A DNA stretch of 64,000 bases from Cupriavidus basilensis OR16 (GCF_000243095.1 NZ_AHJE01000108.1:1-64000), one strand, 5' to 3'; positions 51,619 through 60,883 are shown, counted from the first letter of the stretch. Notes: generated from the letters alone by a model not told the origin. Program-made: numbers and translations.

Positions 51619-52445
51619 ACGAGAACGTGAAACCCGGCACGACCCGGACCCATGCCAACGGCATGTCCACCATCGCGCAGGGTATCGGTCCCGTGGCCGT
51701 CCTGATGCTGCATGGCATCGGCGGCGGCAAGGCCGCGTGGCCGGCGCAGATCGCTGCGCTGGTGCAAGCGGGCTATCGCGCGGTGGCCTGGGACATGCCT
51801 GGCTACGGCGACAGCGCCATGATCGATCCCTATGATTTCGCCGGGCTGGCGCGCGCCTTGCAGCCGGTGCTGCAGGCTGAGCGCGATGCGGGCCGGCGTG
51901 TGGTCCTGCTAGGCCACAGCATGGGCGGCATGGTCGCGCAGGAAGCTTACGCAGCCATGCCAGGACTGATCGACGCAATGGTGCTGTCCGGTACGTCGCC
52001 CGCATTCGGCAAGGCCGATGGCCAGTGGCAACGCGATTTCGTGGCCGCGCGCACGGCGCCGCTCGATGCCGGCAAGACCATGGCGGAGCTGGCCAGCGGG
52101 CTGGTGCGCGCCATGGTCGCGCCGCAGGCCGAGCCTGGCGCGGTGGCGTTCGCTGCCAGCGTGATGGCGGCCGTGCCGCCCGACACCTATCGCGCCGCCC
52201 TGCAGGCGCTGGTGCGCTTTGACCGGCGCGAAGCGCTGGCGCGCATCACCGTGCCGGTGCTCGCGCTGGCCGGCGAGCACGACGCCAACGCAGCGCCCGC
52301 CGTGATGGAGCGCATGGCGCAGAAGATCGCTGGCGCCGAGTACCTGTGCCTGGCCGCGGTGGGCCACCTGGCTTGCATGGAGCGCCCCGCGGATTTCAAC
52401 GCCGCCGTGCTCGGCTTCCTGGGACGGCATTTCCCGCTGCACTGA
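51615..52445 (+). CDS. Alpha/beta hydrolase (NicD-like)
   Basis: 276 residues from MNENVKPGTTRTHANGMSTI; the ATG overlaps the dioxygenase stop (ATGA). VAVLMLHGIGGGKAAWPAQI holds the oxyanion HG motif, VVLLGHSMGGMVAQEAY the nucleophile elbow Ser, LALAGEHDANAAP the acid, and LAAVGHLACMERPADFN the catalytic His. In the nicotinate pathway a hydrolase of this fold (NicD) deformylates N-formylmaleamate. The coupling here to a NicX-like gene suggests the same step, which is inference from context. Confidence 0.85.
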   Translation: MNENVKPGTTRTHANGMSTIAQGIGPVAVLMLHGIGGGKAAWPAQIAALVQAGYRAVAWDMPGYGDSAMIDPYDFAGLARALQPVLQAERDAGRRVVLLGHSMGGMVAQEAYAAMPGLIDAMVLSGTSPAFGKADGQWQRDFVAARTAPLDAGKTMAELASGLVRAMVAPQAEPGAVAFAASVMAAVPPDTYRAALQALVRFDRREALARITVPVLALAGEHDANAAPAVMERMAQKIAGAEYLCLAAVGHLACMERPADFNAAVLGFLGRHFPLH

Positions 52446-52503
52446 ATCCACAAGAACATCGAGGCATTGCCACGCGCGTGGCCGATGCCCGGGAGACACG
52501 ATC

Positions 52504-53720
52504 ATGCCACTGGACTTCATCCCCGCCGTCGGCAGCGCCGATTTCACCGAAGCGCAGGAGCGCCTGCTGACGCTCGCCAACCGGCTCGGCCGCGAGCGCT
52601 TTGCCCCGCGCGCGGCGCAGTGGGACCGCGAGGCCAGCTTCCCCTTTGCCAACTATGATGATCTGCGCGAGGCTGGCCTGCTGGCCTTGTGCGTGCCGCG
52701 CGAGTTTGGCGCAGAGGGTGCGGACTTTGCCACGTATTGCATGGTGGGCGCGGAGATCGGCCGCTACTGTGGCGCCACTGCGCTGACCTACAACATGCAC
52801 ATCTGCTCCACCATGTGGATCGGCATGCTGGCCGACGGCATCGCCATGACGCCCGCGCAGCGCGCCGAGCACGAGGCCCGGCGCGAGCTGCACTTTGCGC
52901 GCGTGGTGAAGGACGGCGCGATCTACGCCCAGCCCTTCTCGGAGGGCTCGGCCGCCGCGGCCGGGCGCGCGCCCTTCGGCACCAGCGCACGCAAGGTGGA
53001 AGGCGGCTGGGTCCTCAATGGCCGCAAGATCTTTGCGTCGCTGTCGGGCGCGGCGGATTACTACGGCATCCTCTGCACGGAGGAGTGCGCGGACCATTCG
53101 CCCGATATGCGCGACACGCTCTATATCGCGGTGCCGGGCAAGGCCGAAGGCCTCACCGTGACCGGCGAGTGGGATCCGATGGGGATGCGCGGCACGGTGT
53201 CGCGCACGCTGCTGCTCAAGGACGTGTTCGTCTCCGACCAGGAGCAGCTGATGCCGCGCGGTGTCTATTACAAGGCGGCACAGACCTGGCCGGCCATGTT
53301 CTTCACGCTCTCGCCGACCTATCTCGGCGTGGCGCAGGCCGCGTACGACTTCACCGTGCAGTACCTGCGCGGCGAAGTGCCAGGCCAGCCGCCGGTGAAG
53401 CGCCGCATGTATCCCACCAAGCAGATCGCGGTGGCGCAGATGCGCATCCAGCTGGAGAACATGCGCTCGATCTTCTGGCGCGTGATTCATGAAGCCTGCG
53501 CCAGTCCGGGGAAGGATGCGCGCATGCGGCTGTACGCCGCCCACTCGCCCGGCTGGCGATCCGCACTTGCGGCGGCCAGTCCATGCTCAAGGACCTGCCG
53601 CTGGAGCGGCTCTATCGTGATTCGCGCTGCGGCGCGCTGATGCTGCCCTGGACTGCCGAGCTGATCCTGGACCGCATGGGCCGCGAGACCCTGTACGAGT
53701 CGGGCGAGCGCGACGAATGA
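52504..53720 (+). pseudogene. Acyl-CoA-dehydrogenase-like flavoprotein, frameshifting deletion near the 3' end
   Basis: The frame from MPLDFIPAVGSADFTEAQER runs through ACAD-fold segments (MVGAEIGRYCGATALTYNMH, GGWVLNGRKIFASLSGAADY, MGMRGTVSRTLLLKDVFVSD, GVAQAAYDFTVQYLRGE). After ARMRLYAAH near 53544 the conserved continuation is found in another frame: ARLAIRTCGGQSMLKDLPLE RLYRDSRCGALMLPWTAELI, ending at 53720. About 30 bases seem lost. The position of the usual catalytic Glu (YEGT) reads MLPWTAE, so a classic dehydrogenase role is doubtful. The VLNGRKIFASLSGAADY stretch also resembles flavin monooxygenases of the same fold, which would use the nearby flavin reductase. Confidence 0.8.
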
Positions 53721-55067
53721 GCAAGCGCGCCAACCGGCTGTTTGCCGGCACGCCGGAGCCGGGCGCGCTGCTGCGCACGCTGCATGCGCATGTCAGCGCC
53801 GCGCCACAGCGCCCGGCGCTGCATAGCCTCGGCCATACCATTGGCTATGGCAAGCTGTGGCGCCGCGTGGAAAGAGTCTGCGCGCACCTGGCCGGCACCT
53901 GGGGCGTGCAGCCGGGCGATCGCGTGGCCACGCTGTGCCTGAACCACGATCTGCAGCTCGCCATGCTGTTCGCGTGCGCAAGGCTCGGGGCCATCTTCGT
54001 GCCGCTGAACTTTCGGCTGGCTGTGGCGGAGCTGAGCGCCATCGCCGCGCATGCGGGCATTCGCGTACTGTTTCACGATGCGCCGCACGCGTCGGCTGCG
54101 GCGGCGGTGGCGGCCGCCTTGCCGGAGCCCGCCGCGTGGGCGCCGATCGATAGCCTGATCGACCGGCCGGCGCCGCTGGACACACCGTTGGCGCGGCCCT
54201 TGCAGCCGCCTGACCAGGCGCCGCTGCTGCTGGTCTACACCTCGGGCTCCACCGGCTACCCCAAGGGCGCGCTGCATACACAGGCCGGCTTGCTGGCCAA
54301 CGCGCGCGCGAGCTGGTGGGCGCACCGCATGACGCGGGAGGACCATGTCCTGTCCGTGCTGCCGCTGTTCCATGTGGGCGGCCTGTGCATCCAGACGCTG
54401 CCGGCATTGCTGGCCGGGGCGCAGGTGACGTTGCACCAGCGCTTCGCGCCGGATGCCTGGCTCGATGCGTGCGCGCAAACGCAGCCCACGCTGTCGCTGA
54501 TGGTGCCAGCCACGCTGCGCGCCGTGCTGGAGCATCCCGGCTGGCCAAGCGCGGATCTCTCTTCGCTGCGTGGCGTGATGGCTGGTTCCTCGCCCATTCC
54601 CCGCGCCTACATCGATGCCTTCCATGCGCGCGGCGTCCCGCTCGGGCAGGTCTACGGCGCCACCGAGACCGGTCCCGTATCGGTCGTGCTGCGCCTGGAC
54701 CAGGCGATGGCCCGGCCCGGCTATGCTGGCTGGCCCCAGCCGGAGGTACAGGTACGCTTGGCCGATGCGCAAGGCATTGCGGTCGCCGACGGCGAAGTGG
54801 GCGAGCTTTGGCTCGCCGGCGCTAACCTGATGCAGGGCTACTGGCGCCAGCCGGACCATCCGGATTTTCGCGAGGGCTGGTTCCGTTCAGGCGATCTTGC
54901 GCATCGCAATGCCGACGGTTGCATCGAGGTGGTCGCGGCTGGCGCTGTCGATCGCGCGGTTCAAGCTGCCGCAGCGGGTGGTGCTGGTGGATAGCCTGCC
55001 CAAGAGCGCGCTTGGCAAAGTCCTCAAGCCCCAGTTGCGGGCGATGGTGGCGGCGTCGTTGAGCTAG
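53717..55067 (+). pseudogene. Acyl-CoA synthetase (ANL superfamily), internal deletion in the C-terminal part
   Basis: The start MSKRANRLFAGTPEPGALLR overlaps the preceding stop (ATGA). Intact N-terminal domain: LLLVYTSGSTGYPKGALHTQ (P-loop), VLPLFHVGGLCIQTLPALLAG, VYGATETGP, GWFRSGDLAHRNADGCIEVV. At about 54940 the sequence jumps to ARFKLPQRVVLVDSLPKSAL GKVLKPQLR in another frame, ending at 55067. Roughly 80 residues, including the hinge and GGENIYP-type region, are absent. The final KSALGKVLK keeps the catalytic lysine. As written translation stops at 54994. The stop overlaps the convergent LysR stop by three bases. Confidence 0.83.
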
Positions 55068-55990
55068 CGTCCGTCCGGCGCAGCTTGCGCCGCGGCGTCC
55101 CGCGGGCCTTGCAAAGCCTCGGCCAGGAATGCCACGAACGCGCCCACCTTGCGTTGCAGGTGCCGGTGGCTGGCGTAGAGCGCATAGATGCTCCGGCTGG
55201 CCAGCGCGTGTTCGGGCAGCACCCTGACCAGCTCGCCACGCGCAAGCAAGGGCAGCGCAATGAACGAGGGCAGCGCGCCGATACCCAGCCCGGCCAGCAG
55301 CATATCGCTGAGCAGCAGGCTGTTGTTGGCCGAGAAGCGCGCCGGCATGTCAATGCTGGTTGTGCCTTGCGGCCCTTCCAGATGCCAGCTGCCGGGATAG
55401 TCGGCCAACTGGTAGGCCAGGCAGTCGTGGCCGCGCAGGTCCTCCACGGTGCGCGGCGTGCCGCGCGCCGCCAGGTAGGCGGGGGCTGCGCAGATGGTTT
55501 GCTCCACCTCGCCCAGCCGCCGCGCGATGAGGGACGAATCCGTCAATGCCGAGCGGATGCGCAGCGAGACGTCGAAGCCCTCCGAAACCACGTCCAGCAA
55601 GCGGTCGTCCAGCGTCAGCTCGACCTGTACTTGCGGATAGCGCGCCATGAACGTCACCAGCAGGGGCGAGAGCACCTTGAGCCCGAACGACAGCGGCGCG
55701 TTCACGCGCAGGCGCCCGCTGATCTCGTCCGTGCCAGCGGCCGTGGCCCGCTCCAGCGCATCCAGCTCGTCGAGCAGCCTGCAGCACTCGGCAAAGTAGG
55801 CGCGGCCGGTTTCCGACAGGCGCATGCGGCGCGTGGTGCGCTGGATCAGCAGCGCGCCCAGACGCGCCTCAAGCTGGCGCACCTGCTTGCTGACCGCGGC
55901 GGTCGACTGCCCGAGATCGGCGGCGGCCTGGCTGAAGCTATCGCGTTCCACCACGCGCCGGAAGGTGCGCATCGCCGCGAGCAGATCCAT
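55064..55990 (-). CDS. LysR family transcriptional regulator
   Basis: 308 residues. The N-terminal HTH is MDLLAAMRTFRRVVERDSFS QAAADLGQSTAAVSKQVRQLEARLG, followed by the linker helix and a periplasmic-binding-like effector domain: ISGRLRVNAPLSFGLKVLSP, QVQVELTLDDRLLDVVSEGF DVSLRI, GHDCLAYQLADYPGSWHLEG, LLAGLGIGALPSFIALPLLA. It is of the CrgA/DsdC-like group with a short linker. It is divergent from the exported cyclase-family gene, which it probably regulates through the palindromes between them. Confidence 0.93.
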   Translation of the reverse strand: MDLLAAMRTFRRVVERDSFSQAAADLGQSTAAVSKQVRQLEARLGALLIQRTTRRMRLSETGRAYFAECCRLLDELDALERATAAGTDEISGRLRVNAPLSFGLKVLSPLLVTFMARYPQVQVELTLDDRLLDVVSEGFDVSLRIRSALTDSSLIARRLGEVEQTICAAPAYLAARGTPRTVEDLRGHDCLAYQLADYPGSWHLEGPQGTTSIDMPARFSANNSLLLSDMLLAGLGIGALPSFIALPLLARGELVRVLPEHALASRSIYALYASHRHLQRKVGAFVAFLAEALQGPRDAAAQAAPDGR

Positions 55991-56039
55991 ATATTTTCCA
56001 GCTGGTTGAATATGTTTGTCTGAATTGGCAGATTATCTA

Positions 56040-56057
56040 CTATTAGATCCCTAATAG
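56040..56057. promoter_or_regulatory. LysR-type operator candidate
   Basis: CTATTAG, spacer ATCC, CTAATAG: perfect 7-bp arms, partly overlapping a second palindrome (ATCTACTATTAGAT) just to its left. Both lie between the divergent lysR and cyclase genes, within 60 to 80 bases of each start. Confidence 0.6.
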
Positions 56058-56115
56058 GATGGTGACATGCGTTCCACGTTGCTGTGGAAACCGCCAATCC
56101 TGTCAGGAGTCCCCC

Positions 56116-57126
56116 ATGTCCTTCCGCCTTACCCCTGCCGCCGGCGCCACGCGCCGCCTGGCCGCTTTTTCCCTGCCGCTGCTGTTCGCGCTACTGAGCG
56201 GTACCGCCGGCGCGGCGCCCCAGGTGGGCGTCAGCCCCTGGGGCCCCAAGGACGAGATCGGCCGCCTCAACCTGATCACCCCGGCCTCGCGCGCGGCCAT
56301 CATGGCGCGCGTTTCCGGCACGCAGGCCTACGACCTCGCGGTCGACTACTTCATCGGCATGCCTAGCTGGCAGGCCGCCGGCGATCCGCCCTATCAGATG
56401 TGGATGACCCATACCCCGCATGGCAACCTGGTGGCCGACTCCATGCAGGTGGGCGAGGCGATGAACCGGCATGTCAGCTACAGCGGCTCGGCGGTTTCCA
56501 TGTACGCGCACATGGGCACGCATATCGATGCGCTGAACCACTTCGGTCTGAACGGCAAGATCTGGAACGGCTATTCCGCGGCCGAGCAGTTGGGCGATCG
56601 CGGCTGGAAAGTCACCGGCGCGGAGAAGCTGCCCCCGATCGTCGCCCGCGGTGTGCTGATCGATGTGGCTGCGGCCAAGGGGCTGGACATGCTGCCCGAC
56701 AACTATCGCGTGACGCGCAAGGACTTGCGCGAGGCGCTGGACAAGCAGGGCGTGGCGCTGCAGCAGGGCGACGTGGTGCTGATCCGCACCGGGCGCATGC
56801 AGCAGTATGAAAACGCCCAGGCCTACATGGCCAATCCGCCGGGCCTGGGCCTGGACGCGGCCAGGTTCCTGGTCGAGGAGGGCGGCGCGATGGTGGTGGG
56901 CGCCGATAACCTGAGCTTCGAGACGTTCCCGGCGGAGGTGCCCGACAACTACATCCCGGTCCACACCTACCTGCTGGCGCAGCAGGGCACACCAATCATC
57001 GAACTGGTGAACCTGGAAGCCTTGTCCCGGGACCGCGTCTACCAGTTCGCCTTTATCGGCGCCTCATTGAAGTTCCGTGGGGCCGATGCCGCGCCGATCC
57101 GGCCGGTCGCCTTGCCGATTCGCTAG
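56116..57126 (+). CDS. Exported cyclase-family (metal-dependent hydrolase) protein
   Basis: 336 residues from MSFRLTPAAGATRRLAAFSL, with AGGAG upstream. A signal peptide (AFSLPLLFALLSGTAGAA) sends it to the periplasm. The KynB/cyclase superfamily metal motif is present: SMYAHMGTHIDALNHFGLNG (HxGTHxDxxxHF). Supporting parts are PWGPKDEIGRLNLITPASRA and GDVVLIRTGRMQQYENAQAY. Family members hydrolyse cyclic amides or lactones (isatin hydrolase, formamidase). The substrate is unknown; export is unusual compared with the cytoplasmic KynB in this same window. Confidence 0.87.
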   Translation: MSFRLTPAAGATRRLAAFSLPLLFALLSGTAGAAPQVGVSPWGPKDEIGRLNLITPASRAAIMARVSGTQAYDLAVDYFIGMPSWQAAGDPPYQMWMTHTPHGNLVADSMQVGEAMNRHVSYSGSAVSMYAHMGTHIDALNHFGLNGKIWNGYSAAEQLGDRGWKVTGAEKLPPIVARGVLIDVAAAKGLDMLPDNYRVTRKDLREALDKQGVALQQGDVVLIRTGRMQQYENAQAYMANPPGLGLDAARFLVEEGGAMVVGADNLSFETFPAEVPDNYIPVHTYLLAQQGTPIIELVNLEALSRDRVYQFAFIGASLKFRGADAAPIRPVALPIR

Positions 57127-57211
57127 GCGCAGGGCGCCCACTGCAGTCTCCGGCGGCGTGACGGGTGCCGAACGAGTATGCTACCTATTGTCATGGGCCG
57201 GGGAGATCAAG

Positions 57212-57754
57212 ATGGACAACGAGCATGAGATTGCCACGCTGGGTGGTGGTTGCTTTTGGTGCCTGGAAGCGGTGTACCAGCAAGTCAAGGGCGTACGGGC
57301 CGTGGAGTCGGGCTATACCGGCGGCCACGTGAACCATCCGACTTACGAACAGGTGTGTGGCGGCGACACCGGGCACGCCGAAGTGGTGCGCGTGACGTTC
57401 GATCCCACAGTGATCAAGTTCCGCGAGATCCTGGAGATCTTCTTTGCCATCCACGATCCCACCACCCTCAACCGGCAGGGCAACGATGTCGGCACGCAGT
57501 ACCGCTCGGTGATCTTCACCAACACGGAGCCGCAGCGTGCCATGGCCGAGTACGTGATGCGCGAGGTGTCGGAGCACAAGCTCTACGATGCGCCGCTGGT
57601 GACCCAGGTCGAGCCCACGCAACCGTACTGGCGCGCGGAAGAAGGCCATCAGAATTATTTCCAGAACCACCCGAACCAGGGCTACTGCTCGTTCGTGATT
57701 TCACCCAAGCTGGCCAAGTTCCGGCAGAAATTCGCGCATCACCTGAATCGCTGA
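57212..57754 (+). CDS. msrA: Peptide-methionine (S)-S-oxide reductase
   Basis: 180 residues. Start MDNEHEIATLGGGCFWCLEA with GGGGAGA upstream. The catalytic Cys14 lies in GCFWC. Other signatures: GYTGGHVNHPTYEQVCGGDT GHAEVV, HDPTTLNRQGNDVGTQYRSV and EGHQNYFQNHPNQGYC. It repairs oxidised methionine in the cytoplasm. The longer frame to 57077 overlaps the cyclase gene and lacks a ribosome site. Confidence 0.97.
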   Translation: MDNEHEIATLGGGCFWCLEAVYQQVKGVRAVESGYTGGHVNHPTYEQVCGGDTGHAEVVRVTFDPTVIKFREILEIFFAIHDPTTLNRQGNDVGTQYRSVIFTNTEPQRAMAEYVMREVSEHKLYDAPLVTQVEPTQPYWRAEEGHQNYFQNHPNQGYCSFVISPKLAKFRQKFAHHLNR

Positions 57755-57770
57755 TGCGCCGGGCCTGCGC

Positions 57771-58856
57771 TCAGCTGGCTTCCAGCCGCTCGGCGATGGC
57801 CTCGGCCAGCCGTACACAAGTCAACGGCGCCGAGCCTTCGGCCTTGTTGCTGACGATCACATAGGCCGGCTGGCCCGCGCGCAGTGTGCGTACCACCTGC
57901 TCGGCGATCACCGCACGGGTATGGGGGTCTTCGTCGATCAGCCGGTCAAACGGTGCGTAGCGGGATTCGGCCTGCTCGTAGGCAAAGCCCGCATGCAGCA
58001 TCCATCGCAGCACCAGCGGTCCTGGTGCGCCCTCGTCCATGAGGGCCTGTGCCGGCAGTTGCCGTTCGGCCGGCGGCATGCGCTCGCGCGCCGACAGGCA
58101 GAAGCGCACGCCGCGCGCGCGCAGCAGCTTGATGAAGCGCGGCGTGAGCAAGGCGGCGTCGCGCAGTTCCACCGCGTAGCGGGCATCGGGCGTGGCGGCG
58201 GCGTCGAGCGGTGGCAGGGCGCCGAGGAAGGCGTCGAGCCGCGACAGGAAGCCGGCGCTGTCGCCGGCCATCGCGCCTAGCGGGGAAAGCTGGAACAGCA
58301 GCGGCCCGCACTTGGCGCCAAGGCCCGCGGTGGCCGGCGCGATGAAATCGCGCGCGGCGATCTCGGCATCGAGGAAGCTGGCGTTGGCCAGCCGGCCGGC
58401 GCCTTCGGAGGTGCGCAGCCACGGATCGCAAACGCTGGCGGGCGCCTTGACCAAGAAGCGGAAGTGCGCGGGTACCTGGGCCGCGTAGGCAACGTAGTCG
58501 GCAAGCGGGATCGGCGCGTAGAACCCGCGATCGATGCCGGCGGCGGCCAGCAAGGGATGCTGCGAGTAGGCGGCCAGGCCCTTGCGCGAAAGCAGGCTGT
58601 CCGTGTACTCGCCTTGATAGACCAAGCCGTTCCAGCCGTTGTAAGACCATGACGACGTGCCGAGACGCAGCCCGGCCGGCAGGCGTTGCGCCAGTGCCAG
58701 CAGGGCGGGGTCCGGGGGCGGCGCCAGCACGCTCTTGCCGCGGGACGGCTTGGTGCCGGCGGCATCGGTCGGGGTGACTGCGGCATTGGGTGCGGGATTG
58801 GCGGCAGCGGCCACCCCTGGCAACTCCAGCAGGCCGCCGAACAGATCTTCAGTCAA
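57771..58856 (-). CDS. DUF72 domain-containing protein
   Basis: 361 residues. TIM-barrel DUF72 marks: LRLGTSSWSYNGWNGLVYQG, FRFLVKAPASVCDP, CGPLLFQLSPLGAMAGDSAG, YAVELRDAALLTPRFIKLLR, and near the end AGQPAYVIVSNKAEGSAPLT. The first 50 residues are a variable Pro/Ala-rich lead. The biochemical role of DUF72 is not established. It converges on msrA, ending 16 bases from it, and its start is nine bases before the cfa stop, so it may be translated from the cfa transcript. Confidence 0.88.
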   Translation of the reverse strand: MTEDLFGGLLELPGVAAAANPAPNAAVTPTDAAGTKPSRGKSVLAPPPDPALLALAQRLPAGLRLGTSSWSYNGWNGLVYQGEYTDSLLSRKGLAAYSQHPLLAAAGIDRGFYAPIPLADYVAYAAQVPAHFRFLVKAPASVCDPWLRTSEGAGRLANASFLDAEIAARDFIAPATAGLGAKCGPLLFQLSPLGAMAGDSAGFLSRLDAFLGALPPLDAAATPDARYAVELRDAALLTPRFIKLLRARGVRFCLSARERMPPAERQLPAQALMDEGAPGPLVLRWMLHAGFAYEQAESRYAPFDRLIDEDPHTRAVIAEQVVRTLRAGQPAYVIVSNKAEGSAPLTCVRLAEAIAERLEAS

Positions 58857-58864
58857 GCCGGTTT

Positions 58865-60071
58865 TCAGTCAAGCGCTTTGTCGTAGATGTAGCGGCGCGA
58901 CCAGGGCAAGCTCTGCGACGAGAGGCCGGCCTTGTGGCAAACCACCTGGTAGATCGACATCTGGTCGGTATCGAAGGCATGGCCGCAGCCTGCCAGGTAG
59001 ACGCGCCAGATGCGGTATTTCTTCTCGCCCACCATGGCGCGGATGGTATCACCCTGGGCTTCGAAGTTGTCCGCCCAATGCTGCAGCGTGCGCCGGTAGT
59101 GGCCGCGCATCAACTCCACATCGGTGGCCTCCAGGCCGCCGCGCTGCAGGGCGTTGAGCACCATGCCGATGTGTGGCAGCTCGCCCTGCGGAAACACATA
59201 GCGATCCATGAACTCGGAGCCGTCCATGGGTGTCGCGCCACTGTCGGGGTCCGGCGAGGTGATGCCATGGTTCATGGCGAAGCCGTCATCGGCCAGCAAT
59301 TCGCGCATGCGGCCGAAATAGCCCGGCAGGTTGTCCTTGCCGACGTGCTCGAACATGCCGACGCTGGTGATGCGGTCGAAGGCGCCTGCCGTATCGCGGT
59401 AATCCTGCAAGCGGATCTCGATGCGCTCGGACAGGCCCGCCTGCCTGACGCGTTCCGTCGCCAGGTCGAACTGGTTCTGCGACAGCGTGATGCCGACGCA
59501 GCGCGCGCCGAACTTCTGCGCCGCGCGAATCACCAGCGCGCCCCAGCCGCAGCCGATATCGAGCAAGGTCTGTCCGGGCTGGAGCCGGATCTTGGTCAGG
59601 ATGTGATCGATCTTCTTGCGCTGGGCGGTGGCAAGGTCTTCATCGCCATGCTCGAAGTAGGCGCAGGAGTACACCATGCCCGGGTCCAGCCAGAGCCGGT
59701 AGAACTCGTTGGAGACGTCGTAGTGATACTGGATCGAGGCCTTGTCCGCCGCCTTGGTGTGGGCGAAATGCTGGGCCACGCGTGCCAGTGCGCCGCCGGC
59801 CTGCGCGCTGGCGGCGGCCGAAAAGCGGTAAGCCACGGCGATGATGTCGCTGAGCTTGCCATCCAGGTCGATCGTTGTCCAGGCTAGGCGTGAGCAGCAG
59901 CGGCAGGGCGCCCACCTCGCGTACGGTCAGGGTGACCGCGGGATGGTCGAAACGGCCGAGCGGATACTCGTTGCCGTTCCATAGCCGCAGCCTCACGGGG
60001 AGGTTGGCCCGGTCACGCAGATCGGCGATCCAGTGGTCCAGTTGCTTGTCCAGTGCTTGCTTGAAAAACAT
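58865..60071 (-). pseudogene. cfa: Cyclopropane-fatty-acyl-phospholipid synthase, deletion frameshift near the N-terminus
   Basis: The first frame (from 60071, MFFKQALDKQLDHWIADLRD, after GGAGGGAGG) covers about 65 residues up to LPLLLTPSLDN. The second frame, read to 58865, holds the rest: LDGKLSDIIAVAYRFSAAAS, IQYHYDVSNEFYRLWLDPGM VYSCAYFE, LLDIGCGWGALVIRAAQKFG (SAM motif I), and YRIWRVYLAGCGHAF. The family methylenates unsaturated phospholipid acyl chains with SAM. The break is at about 59874, with roughly 30 bases lost (a conserved GEAY-V-GK-like stretch is missing). The catalytic domain is otherwise whole. Confidence 0.85.
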
Positions 60072-60244
60072 GCGGCCTCCCTCCTGATGGTTGCGGCACA
60101 CTCCTCGAACTACAGCACAGGGCAGGCGGGGCCTGCTCCTGGTGGCCCGCCTGCCTGCGCAAGCGACCCTGACTTACTTTACGACAATTCCTAATTTTGT
60201 GCAGTGCGCGACCTTGGCGGCCGACGGCGCCGCGCTCAGGGCAA

Positions 60245-60883
60245 TCACGGCGACAGACGCACGATTTGCCAGCTACCGTCGGGCGCCAGGCGGTAGGCGA
60301 TCCGGTCGTGCAGGCGCGACGGGCGTCCCTGCCAGTACTCGATGCGGGTCGGCACCAGCCGGTACCCGCCCCAGTGCGCCGGGCGCGGCGGGTTATCGCC
60401 GAACTTGGCGCGGAAATCCGCTTCGCGCTGCTCCAGCACCGTGCGGTCCGCTACTTCGCGGCTCTGCTCCGAGGCCCATGCCCCGAGGCGCGAGCCGAGC
60501 GGACGCGACGCGTAGTAAGCATCGCTCTCGCTATCGGTAACCTTTTCAACGCGTCCCTCCACGCGCACCTGGCGCTCTAGCTGCACCCAGTGGAACAGCA
60601 GCGCCGCGCGTGGGTTGGCGGCAAGGTCCAGGCCTTTGCGGCTTTCGTAGTTGGTGAAGAACGTAAAGCCCTGGGCGTCCATGCCCTTGAGGAGCACGAT
60701 GCGTGCCGAGGGTTGGCCGTCGGCGTCGACGGTGGCCAGCGTCATGGCATTGGGTTCCGGGAGCTTGGCGTGGATGGCTTCATCGAACCAGCGCTGGAAC
60801 TGGCTGATGGGATCGGGCGCCACGTCGGATTCGGACAGCGATCCGAGTACGTAGGTACGGCGGAGGTCGGCGAGTTGGGTCAT
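60245..60883 (-). CDS. pdxH: Pyridoxamine 5'-phosphate oxidase
   Basis: 212 residues. FMN enzyme that oxidises PNP/PMP to pyridoxal 5'-phosphate. Signatures: MTQLADLRRTYVLGSLSESD, PNAMTLATVDADGQPSARIV LLKGMD, GFTFFTNYESRKGLDLAANP RAALLFHW, VRVEGRVEKVTDSESDAYYA SRPLGSRLGAWAS, and the C-terminal WGGYRLVPTRIEYWQGRPSRLHDR. The ending WQIVRLSP is the expected RLxP end. It stands alone between cfa and the MFS gene. Confidence 0.97.
   Translation of the reverse strand: MTQLADLRRTYVLGSLSESDVAPDPISQFQRWFDEAIHAKLPEPNAMTLATVDADGQPSARIVLLKGMDAQGFTFFTNYESRKGLDLAANPRAALLFHWVQLERQVRVEGRVEKVTDSESDAYYASRPLGSRLGAWASEQSREVADRTVLEQREADFRAKFGDNPPRPAHWGGYRLVPTRIEYWQGRPSRLHDRIAYRLAPDGSWQIVRLSP

Noticed and set aside
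47971..57126. kynB and the exported cyclase as a recent duplication
   Set aside because: They share only the superfamily metal motif; lengths, signal peptide and the rest of the sequence differ too much for a recent copy.
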